A DNA stretch of 5,713 bases from Bacillota bacterium (GTDB lineage: Bacteria; Bacillota; Clostridia; Oscillospirales; Acutalibacteraceae). The notes under the pieces were generated by a model. The model ran no database searches and was not told where the DNA came from. It worked only from the letters and a program-made list of their open reading frames with translations. Of the stretch, positions 1-5,713 are shown piece by piece; within the stretch, counting starts at the first letter, position 1, and every line of letters starts with the position of its first letter. Made by a program: the position numbers and the translations under genes. The stretch covers positions 1-5,713 of the forward strand of contig JAQXHB010000008.1 in the NCBI GenBank assembly GCA_029007015.1. Direction: 5' to 3'.

Positions 1-555
1 TATTTCCGCCTCGACCGAGGCTATTGTCGATGACAAATCAATCGAACCGTCGGTGACGATAAGGCGGCGGTTTATGGCGGCGAATAAGGCATCGGCGGCC
101 GACTGCGACCCGCTCAGGTTATCGTATGCCGCCGACATGACTGCGTCGGTCAGCGCCGATTGAACGATGTCATTTATCTGGTCAAGGTCGGTCACGGCCG
201 TGCCGTTTATGCCGGTTATTGATTTTAGAATGGTCAACTGATTTTGCAGACTGTCAATCTGCGACTGAGTCGCGGCGGCCGACGGACTGCTGAACACGCT
301 GGCAACCGTGCCGCCGTGTCCCACGCGCTCGCCGTCATCGACCGAGTAGGACAGCACGCCGTCAAGTTCGCTCGTCAGCAGTTGCTCATCGCGGATAATA
401 TAACCGGTGGCGTTGATGGAGTCATTGGCGGTGTAGTATATGGCCGACTCGGTTTTGACCGATGAACTGCCGGCAAAGAATAACTGATAACAAAGATAGA
501 CTATCACCAGCACTCCGCCGATAGCCGATGCCCCCCTTATCCATAGTTTATCCAT
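1..555 (-). CDS. Membrane-anchored HlyD/lipoyl-like domain protein, C-terminus cut by window edge
   Basis: The reading frame starts with ATG at 555 and stays open for 185 codons to the left edge, so the 3' end lies outside the window. Residues 1-7 are short and charged (MDKLWIR). Residues 8-28 form one hydrophobic segment that looks like an uncleaved membrane anchor. A conserved-looking stretch around TGYIIRDE (residues 50-57) leads into DGVLSYSVDDGERV (65-78), which resembles the half-lipoyl hairpin of HlyD-type membrane fusion proteins. Residues 97-113 (from TQSQIDSLQNQL) could begin a helical hairpin or coiled coil. From family knowledge, such proteins anchor in the cytoplasmic membrane and expose the rest outside, as adaptors of export systems. 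Clostridia often carry one just after miaA with no transporter beside it, so its real role is unknown. The ATG overlaps the miaA stop by 8 bases and has a good ribosome binding site, which implies translational coupling. I am confident it is a real gene, less so of the family name. Confidence 0.8.
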   Translation of the reverse strand, partial: MDKLWIRGASAIGGVLVIVYLCYQLFFAGSSSVKTESAIYYTANDSINATGYIIRDEQLLTSELDGVLSYSVDDGERVGHGGTVASVFSSPSAAATQSQIDSLQNQLTILKSITGINGTAVTDLDQINDIVQSALTDAVMSAAYDNLSGSQSAADALFAAINRRLIVTDGSIDLSSTIASVEAEI

Positions 556-1546
556 TGCGTTGTTCCTCCATATGAATGTTGATACCGGCCGCAGATGCGG
601 TCTGCATAAATCGGCTGTCAATGAGTTTCACGGCCTCGTCGGCCAGTTGCGATGTGGTGCGACCGTCGGCCTCAAGCCAGTAAATGCGCCCATCCCGCCT
701 AAACCATGTCAGTTGCCGCTTGGCGTACCGGCGCGTCTCTCTCTTGAGCGATTCGACCGCTTCATCAAGGGTACAGCGGCCGTCCAGATAGGGTGCCAGT
801 TCCTTGTGGCCGATGGCCTGAGCCGCCGTGCCGCACGACGGCGTCGATGCCGCTTCGTCGAGCAATCCGCGCTTGAGCATTTGGTCCACACGCAGATTGA
901 TGCGCTCATACAGCCGCTCGCGGTCGGCAAAGTTTATGCCCACACTCAGCGGCAAAATATCCCCCGACTGCAAACGCGAGCGCTTGAGTTGCTCGCTCAT
1001 GGTTGTGCCGGTGGTGTAATAAATCTCCAGCGCGCGGACTATCCGCTTAACATCGGCGGGGTGAAGCCGCTCGGCGTATTCAGGGTCTATAATCCGCAGA
1101 CGCTCGAGCATCTTTTCGCCGCCCACCTTGTCAGCCTCGTCGGTCAGACAGCGGCGCATATCCTCGTCTGTCGGCTGCTCATCAAACGATATGTTGTCGA
1201 TAAGCGACGAGTAGTAAAGGCCCGTCCCGCCGACAAGTATCGGCAGCCGTCCGCGCGACGCGACATCGCGTATGGCGGCATTGGCGTCACGCACATAGCG
1301 GGCCACGCTGTAATTTTCGTGTCGGTCGACAAAATCTATCAGGTGATGGGCAACTCCGCGCATCTCGTCGGCTGTCGGCTTGGCAGTGGCGATATCCATG
1401 CCGCGGTATATCTGCATTGAGTCACACGAAATGACCTCGCCGCCCAGCCGCACGGCCAGTTCGACCCCCAGCCCCGTCTTGCCCGAGGCGGTTGGGCCAA
1501 CCACCGCCAGCACAGGTATCAGCTTATCTGCCAAATTGCTTCTCAA
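548..1546 (-). CDS. miaA: tRNA dimethylallyltransferase MiaA
   Basis: MiaA transfers a dimethylallyl group from dimethylallyl diphosphate to N6 of adenosine 37 in tRNAs that read codons beginning with U, the first step towards ms2i6A. It acts in the cytoplasm. Visible family signatures, in order, are the P-loop GPTASGKT (residues 17-24), CDSMQIY with the conserved Asp42, HHLID, GGTGLY (106-111), HPADVKRIVRALE (162-174), QAIGHKE (243-249) and AKRQLTWFR (275-283). Length is 332 residues against about 310 for the family; the surplus is a C-terminal tail of about 20 residues. The listed start is a TTG at 1546, overlapping mutL by 23 bases. A second in-frame TTG at 1534 gives MADKLIPVLAVVGPTASGKT, which looks more like a normal MiaA N-terminus and is better placed relative to the purine-rich stretch at 1548-1553. 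Translation is probably coupled to mutL. Identity is certain; the start is not. Confidence 0.97.
   Translation of the reverse strand: MRSNLADKLIPVLAVVGPTASGKTGLGVELAVRLGGEVISCDSMQIYRGMDIATAKPTADEMRGVAHHLIDFVDRHENYSVARYVRDANAAIRDVASRGRLPILVGGTGLYYSSLIDNISFDEQPTDEDMRRCLTDEADKVGGEKMLERLRIIDPEYAERLHPADVKRIVRALEIYYTTGTTMSEQLKRSRLQSGDILPLSVGINFADRERLYERINLRVDQMLKRGLLDEAASTPSCGTAAQAIGHKELAPYLDGRCTLDEAVESLKRETRRYAKRQLTWFRRDGRIYWLEADGRTTSQLADEAVKLIDSRFMQTASAAGINIHMEEQRNG
565..569 (-). promoter_or_regulatory. Ribosome binding site of the HlyD-like gene, inside the miaA 3' end
   Basis: GGAGG on the minus strand, continuing into AA, lies 9 bases before the ATG at 555 and is embedded in the last codons of miaA. 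It supports this ATG as the true start and an independent or coupled start of translation at the 8-base overlap with miaA. Confidence 0.8.
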
Positions 1547-3437
1547 GCTCCCTCTTAGTCAGTCTAAAGGCCACCGGCCGACCGTGCGGACAGTAGCGAA
1601 TGTCATCACTGCCGATTATACGCTCGGCCAGCCGCAAACGCTCCTCGTCGGTGGACTTGTTGCCGGCCTTGATGGCGGCGCGGCAAGCGACATTGTGGTA
1701 CAGCCAGTCAAGATGCTCCAGGCTGACCTCATGCTTTTGCCGTGCAAAGCCGTCGGCCATTTCAGAAACAATCTCGGCCACATTCATGCCGCTGAGCATG
1801 AGCGGCACCGAGCGCACCAGCACCGCCGTGCCGCCGAAGCCCTCAATCTCAAACCCAAGGCGCTCGGCCGCACCGATATTCTCGAGCAGAGCCGAGCACT
1901 CATCACCCGACAGAGTCACCGTGACCGGCGTCAGCAATTGCTGGCCGACCGATTTATCCCGTTTAAGTTGCTCAAACAATATGCGCTCATGCGCCGCGTG
2001 CTTATCAATAAAATAAATCTCGTCGGCATACTCGGCAATGATATATGTATCAAACGCCTCACCGATGAGTTTGACGCCAGTGACCTCTTCGGCCGCAGTC
2101 GTCTGAGCGCCGTCGGCATTGGGCGCCGTTTCTGCGGTCGGCTGAGGCGGACAGGCATCGGCGCGGTACTGAGCGCTGTGGCTGTGAAATACAGCCGGCT
2201 CGACCGACTCGGCCGTCACATCGGCGCGCGGCAGATTTATCAGCACCTCGTGCACCCGCTCCATAACCTGACGTTTTATCTGCGGCTCGGCGCGACGAGC
2301 AGGGATGTGCCTTGCTTCGGCGCTCACCACAGCGGTTTTAGGCGGCTCGGTGTCCGCTTTCTTTGTGCTGTTATGTAAACCTAATTGCTCACCCTCAGTT
2401 ACCTCTCTCGGAGGTGCAGTATCGACCTTCGGCAGTGTTATCTGCGGACGGCTGTCGCAATCTATCGCGCTTTTGACGGCATAATACACAGCGTCAAATA
2501 CTAATTTTTCATTTGTAAAGCGCACTTCCGTCTTGGCCGGATGAACATTTATGTCAACCATATCGCACGGCAATTCCAAATTGAGCACGCATGAGGCGAA
2601 TTTGCCAACCATGATGGAGTTTTTGTATGCCTGTTCGACAGCGGCAAACATGGTTTTGGGCCGCACATATCGGCCGTTGACATAGAAGTGTTGCATGTTG
2701 CGGTTTTTCTGCGACATGATGGGCTTGCAAACCAAGCCGTGCACGCGCATTTGCCCGATTGTATAATCGGTCTCAATCATTCCGTTGGCAAAATCGCGTC
2801 CGTAAACCGAGTAGACGGCCGAAATCAGCCGTCCGTCGCCCTGCGTGTTTACGGTCACCTTGCCGTCGCGGATGAATTTAAAGGAAATTTCAGGGTGCGA
2901 TAGCACAATGCGGTCAATCATTGACTCAACAGCATTGCCCTCGCCCGTGTCGGTTTTTAAAAATTTCATGCGTGCCGGCGTGTTGTAGAACAAATCGCGC
3001 ACTATGATGGTGGTGCCCCGCGGGCATCCGGTGTCGCAAATCCCCTGCTCCTCACCGCCGGCAATGCGGTAAATGACGCCGTCGCTGTCGGCCGTCTTGG
3101 TTATCATTTCCACCTTGGCGACAGCGGCTATGGAAGCGAGCGCCTCACCGCGAAAGCCGAGCGTGCCTATGTTGGATAGGTCGGACTCCAGCCGAACCTT
3201 GCTGGTGGCATGCCGCAAGAAGGCGGTGGCCACATCGTCGCGCGCGATTCCGCAGCCGTTATCGGTGACGCGCATGTATGTGATGCCGCCGTTTTGTATC
3301 TCGACGGTTATCTCGTCCGCGCCGGCGTCGATGCAGTTTTCAACCAGTTCCTTGATGACCGATGAAGGCCGCTCGACCACTTCACCGGCGGCAATGAGTT
3401 CTGCAACATGCTTGTCCAGTACATTTATACGCGCCAC
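1524..3437 (-). CDS. mutL: DNA mismatch repair protein MutL with endonuclease motifs
   Basis: MutL is recruited by mismatch-bound MutS and, in bacteria lacking MutH, nicks the new strand. The N-terminal GHKL ATPase shows ELVENCIDAGA (residues 30-40, with Glu30 as general base and Asn34 as metal ligand), DNGCGI (59-64) and GFRGEAL (94-100). A variable Ala/Glu/Pro/Thr-rich linker spans about 335-455. The C-terminal domain carries the full nicking signature: DKHAAHERILFE (478-489), a variant of DQHA(X)2E(X)4E, then ACRAAIKAG (584-592), CPHGRP (616-621) and a terminal FGR (635-637). QQLLTP (499-504) fits the QXX(L/I)XP sliding-clamp motif known from Bacillus MutL. The 637-residue length is normal. 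The start is GTG at 3437, supported by AGGAGG nine or so bases upstream and by the typical opening RINVLDKHVAELIAAGEVV. It begins about 20 bases after the mutS stop and overlaps miaA. Motif assignments rest on family knowledge; identity is certain. Confidence 0.98.
   Translation of the reverse strand: MARINVLDKHVAELIAAGEVVERPSSVIKELVENCIDAGADEITVEIQNGGITYMRVTDNGCGIARDDVATAFLRHATSKVRLESDLSNIGTLGFRGEALASIAAVAKVEMITKTADSDGVIYRIAGGEEQGICDTGCPRGTTIIVRDLFYNTPARMKFLKTDTGEGNAVESMIDRIVLSHPEISFKFIRDGKVTVNTQGDGRLISAVYSVYGRDFANGMIETDYTIGQMRVHGLVCKPIMSQKNRNMQHFYVNGRYVRPKTMFAAVEQAYKNSIMVGKFASCVLNLELPCDMVDINVHPAKTEVRFTNEKLVFDAVYYAVKSAIDCDSRPQITLPKVDTAPPREVTEGEQLGLHNSTKKADTEPPKTAVVSAEARHIPARRAEPQIKRQVMERVHEVLINLPRADVTAESVEPAVFHSHSAQYRADACPPQPTAETAPNADGAQTTAAEEVTGVKLIGEAFDTYIIAEYADEIYFIDKHAAHERILFEQLKRDKSVGQQLLTPVTVTLSGDECSALLENIGAAERLGFEIEGFGGTAVLVRSVPLMLSGMNVAEIVSEMADGFARQKHEVSLEHLDWLYHNVACRAAIKAGNKSTDEERLRLAERIIGSDDIRYCPHGRPVAFRLTKRELEKQFGR
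1548..1553 (-). promoter_or_regulatory. Candidate ribosome binding site of miaA, inside the mutL 3' end
   Basis: AGGGAG on the minus strand lies inside the last codons of mutL. It is 1 base from the TTG at 1546, too close to work, and 13 bases from the TTG at 1534, somewhat long but usable. It therefore favours the inner start. The spacing is imperfect for both, so miaA may depend on ribosomes finishing mutL. Confidence 0.4.
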
Positions 3438-3446
3438 TTATCTTTC

Positions 3447-3452
3447 CCTCCT
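3447..3452 (-). promoter_or_regulatory. Ribosome binding site of mutL
   Basis: On the minus strand AGGAGG, followed by another G, sits 9 bases before the GTG at 3437. This is a near-perfect Shine-Dalgarno match and decides the non-ATG start of mutL. It lies within the 20-base gap after the mutS stop, leaving no room for a promoter or terminator between the two genes. Confidence 0.85.
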
Positions 3453-3457
3453 GACGG

Positions 3458-5713
3458 TCAAATCTTGCGTGCTCTGTCGATGAGTTCGGCCAGTCGGCTC
3501 ATAGCCTCAATCGGCGTCAGCACATTGATGTCCATATCTTTTATTTCGTCTACAATCTGCTCGGCCGCACCCGATGTCAGCGACATCTGGCTGTCGGTTA
3601 CGGTCGGGTACGACACCGTCCTCGGCTGCTCCTGCCCTGATTCAAGTTCGATGAGTATCTCCCTCGCGCGGGACACCACCTTGTCAGGTATTCCGGCCAG
3701 ACGCGCCACATCAATGCCGTAACTGCCGTCAGCCGGCCCGCGCACGATGCGCCGCAGAAATGTTATGTCCTCGCCGCGCTTTTTGACGGCGGTGTTGTAA
3801 TTTTTAACGCCCGGCAGTAAACCCTCGGCGTCGGTCAGTTCGTGATAGTGTGTTGCAAACATCGTCTTGGCCGCCAACCTTTTATCGGTGACAAATTCGA
3901 GCACCGCCCGAGCAATGGCCATACCGTCAAAGGTGGAGGTGCCGCGCCCGATTTCGTCAAAGACCAGCAGGCTCTTGCCGGTGGCGTTTTTGAGTATTGT
4001 TGCGACCTCGCTCATCTCAACCATAAAGGTCGACTGACCGGCCGCCAAATCGTCCGAAGCACCCACGCGCGTGAATATAGCGTCGCAAATGGGCACATCG
4101 GCGTATTCGGCCGGCACAAATGAGCCGATTTGAGTCATCAGCACGATGAGCGCAACCTGACGCATGTATGTTGATTTGCCGGCCATGTTGGGACCGGTGA
4201 TGAGCGCACAGCGGTTGTCGCCGCCGTCGAGCAGGGTATCGTTGGGCACAAAAGGCAGTTTGCTGACCGCCTCAACCACCGGATGGCGGCCGCCTTTTAT
4301 CTCCAGCCGACCGCTGATGTTCACATTCGGCCGCGTGTAGTTGTTGTTGGCGGCGACAACGGCCAGCGAGCACAGCGCGTCCAATCGGGCCACAGCCGAC
4401 GCAGTCGACTGTATGCGGTCAAGTTGCTCGGCCGTACGGCGGCGTATGTCATCGAACAACTCATGTTCCAGGCGTATAAGACGCTCCTTGGCGCCCAGTA
4501 CGCGGCCCTCCTGCTGCTTGAGCGACTCGGTAATATACCTCTCACAGTTGGTCAGCGTCTGCTTGCGTATGTAGTCCTCGGGCACCATATCCTTGTAGGA
4601 GTTGGTCACCTCGATGTAATAGCCAAACACCTTGTTGTACTTGATGCGCAGATTTTTAATGCCGGTGCGCTCGCGCTCCTCCGCCTCTATGCGGGCGATG
4701 AAGCCGCGGCCATCCTGCTCGTCTCCGCGCAAAAAGTCGACCTCGCTGTTGTATCCGTCGCGAATAATGTTGCCGTCCTTCATGGTCAGCGGCGGGTCAT
4801 CGACCAGCGCGCCGTCGATAAGTTCGCGCACATCGTCCAGTCGGTCAATGGCGTCGTAAATATCGCGCAGAACCGCACTCTTGCTGTCGGACAGCAGTTG
4901 CTTTAAGTTCGGCAGACGCGACAAAGTGTATGACAGTGCCTTCATCTCGCGCGGGCTTACTGTACCGTACATAACACGGGTCATCAGTCGCTCGAGGTCA
5001 TACACGCCGCTGAGTGCCTCTGACACTTCTCCTCGCAAGACCGTGTTGCCGTACAACTCGTCAACGCCGCCTTGACGCTCGGTTATCTGCGCCACGCTCA
5101 TGAGCGGCTGGATAAGCCAGTTGCGCAGCATGCGCTTGCCCATTGCCGTGCGCGTGCGGTCAAGCACCCACAGCAGGGAGCCGCGGCTCTCGCGGCCGCG
5201 CATGGTCTCGACCAACTCAAGATTTCTGCGCGTTGAAATGTCCAACTGCATGAACTGTCGGTCGCTGTAAACCTGTATCTCGGTTATAACTTTCAAATTA
5301 CTGCGCTGCGTTTCCTTTAGGTAAATCAGCGCGGCGCCGACAGCACATATCTCGCCGTCACCGAGCGGCGCGCCCAACTTATCGGCGCTGTCGCACCCAA
5401 AATGGCCAAGCACCTCTGCCTTGGCATTTTCCATGACAAAGGGCCCGCCGTCCATTTTTTCGACGCGACAGCCGATGCGGTTGTTTATAAAGTTAAATAC
5501 CTCGTCGTTGTTGCAAGCGTCGCCGCCGAGCAACACCTCGCGCGGCATAAAGCGTGACAACTCACCGCACACCCGCGCATTGATGTCCTTGGGGCCGACG
5601 GCCGTAACATACAGCGCGCCGGTCGAGCCGTCGACAAAGCAAATATTCGCCATGCCGTCCGACTGATAGATGGTGCACAGATAGTTGTTGCGCGTTTCAT
5701 CGAGCATGCTGTC
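3458..5713 (-). CDS. mutS: DNA mismatch repair protein MutS, N-terminus cut by window edge
   Basis: MutS is the mismatch-recognition ATPase that starts methyl-independent repair together with MutL. The window holds 751 codons and a TGA stop at 3460-3458. The frame is open through the right edge; the ATG at 5707 (MLDETRNNYL) is internal, matching the point after the mismatch-binding domain in full-length MutS. About 110-115 residues, including the Phe-X-Glu mismatch-reading motif, lie outside. Counting from that Met, the connector domain runs to about 125, the core and lever follow from AAL.YLKETQR, and the clamp region lies around FGYYIEVT (361-368) and KQTLTNCERYI. The ATPase has Walker A GPNMAGKST (505-513), Walker B LLVFDEIGRGTS (580-591) and FATHYHEL with His620. 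A helix-turn-helix dimerisation region follows (ADGSYGIDVARLAGIP). The tail has QMSLT (707-711), a weak clamp-binding-like motif, and a Bacillus-type end (DINVLTPIEAMSRLAELI). Full length would be about 865 residues, normal for MutS1. Confidence 0.98.
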   Translation of the reverse strand, partial: DSMLDETRNNYLCTIYQSDGMANICFVDGSTGALYVTAVGPKDINARVCGELSRFMPREVLLGGDACNNDEVFNFINNRIGCRVEKMDGGPFVMENAKAEVLGHFGCDSADKLGAPLGDGEICAVGAALIYLKETQRSNLKVITEIQVYSDRQFMQLDISTRRNLELVETMRGRESRGSLLWVLDRTRTAMGKRMLRNWLIQPLMSVAQITERQGGVDELYGNTVLRGEVSEALSGVYDLERLMTRVMYGTVSPREMKALSYTLSRLPNLKQLLSDSKSAVLRDIYDAIDRLDDVRELIDGALVDDPPLTMKDGNIIRDGYNSEVDFLRGDEQDGRGFIARIEAEERERTGIKNLRIKYNKVFGYYIEVTNSYKDMVPEDYIRKQTLTNCERYITESLKQQEGRVLGAKERLIRLEHELFDDIRRRTAEQLDRIQSTASAVARLDALCSLAVVAANNNYTRPNVNISGRLEIKGGRHPVVEAVSKLPFVPNDTLLDGGDNRCALITGPNMAGKSTYMRQVALIVLMTQIGSFVPAEYADVPICDAIFTRVGASDDLAAGQSTFMVEMSEVATILKNATGKSLLVFDEIGRGTSTFDGMAIARAVLEFVTDKRLAAKTMFATHYHELTDAEGLLPGVKNYNTAVKKRGEDITFLRRIVRGPADGSYGIDVARLAGIPDKVVSRAREILIELESGQEQPRTVSYPTVTDSQMSLTSGAAEQIVDEIKDMDINVLTPIEAMSRLAELIDRARKI

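Noticed and set aside
244..465. A 73-codon open frame on the plus strand at the left end
   Set aside because: It is antisense to the HlyD-like gene, whose membrane segment, lipoyl-like motif and ribosome binding site make the minus strand the coding one.
560..1420. A 286-codon open frame on the plus strand opposite miaA
   Set aside because: It mirrors the MiaA codons, has no recognisable domain, and miaA carries every expected motif on the other strand.
1380..2378. A 332-codon open frame on the plus strand across the miaA-mutL junction
   Set aside because: It lies wholly antisense to two certain genes, its protein matches no family I recognise and has a composition typical of antisense frames in GC-rich DNA.
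3438..3457. Possible terminator or promoter between mutS and mutL
   Set aside because: The gap is only 20 bases, holds the mutL ribosome binding site, and shows no hairpin with a T-run.
4283..4906. A 207-codon open frame on the plus strand opposite mutS
   Set aside because: It is a shadow of the MutS core/clamp region; no family signature or convincing ribosome binding context.
5705..5707. ATG as the start of a shortened MutS
   Set aside because: The frame continues upstream with Asp-Ser to the window edge, and the residues match the interior of full MutS, so the truncation is caused by the window, not by the gene.
5703..5710. Eight-base palindrome AGCATGCT near the right edge
   Set aside because: It is too short to mean much and encodes conserved MutS residues (Ser-Met-Leu).

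Overview
This window reads as a compact housekeeping operon, transcribed entirely on the minus strand (right to left): mutS (5' end cut by the right edge), mutL, miaA, and the start of a membrane-anchored HlyD/lipoyl-like protein (3' end cut by the left edge). Coding sequence covers essentially every base. The only non-coding gap is about 20 bases between mutS and mutL; the other two junctions overlap.

The organism is most likely a moderately GC-rich Clostridia member, with Oscillospirales/Ruminococcaceae-like as my best guess. The reasons are the mutS-mutL-miaA order followed by a single-pass HlyD-like protein, a MutL that carries its own endonuclease motifs, strong AGGAGG-type ribosome binding sites, and a Bacillus-like MutS C-terminus. 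I cannot name a genus from this sequence alone.

Region by region. Bases 3458-5713 encode MutS from near the end of its mismatch-binding domain to its natural stop, with the ATPase intact. Bases 1524-3437 encode a complete 637-residue MutL with a GHKL ATPase, a variable linker and a metal-dependent nicking domain. Bases 548-1546 encode MiaA, the tRNA A37 dimethylallyltransferase. Bases 1-555 encode the first 185 residues of a protein with one membrane segment and a lipoyl-like half-motif.

MutS and MutL work together: MutS finds the mismatch and MutL nicks the strand, probably guided by the sliding clamp because clamp-binding-like motifs are visible in both. MiaA modifies tRNAs and is a common operon partner without a direct role in repair. 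The membrane protein is the least understood member.

I see no RNA gene, CRISPR array, mobile element, terminator or internal promoter. The most useful observations are the unexplained membrane protein translationally coupled to miaA, the candidate clamp-binding motifs in MutL and MutS, the non-ATG starts, and the frequent use of the ATA isoleucine codon. I do not see a previously undescribed system here.
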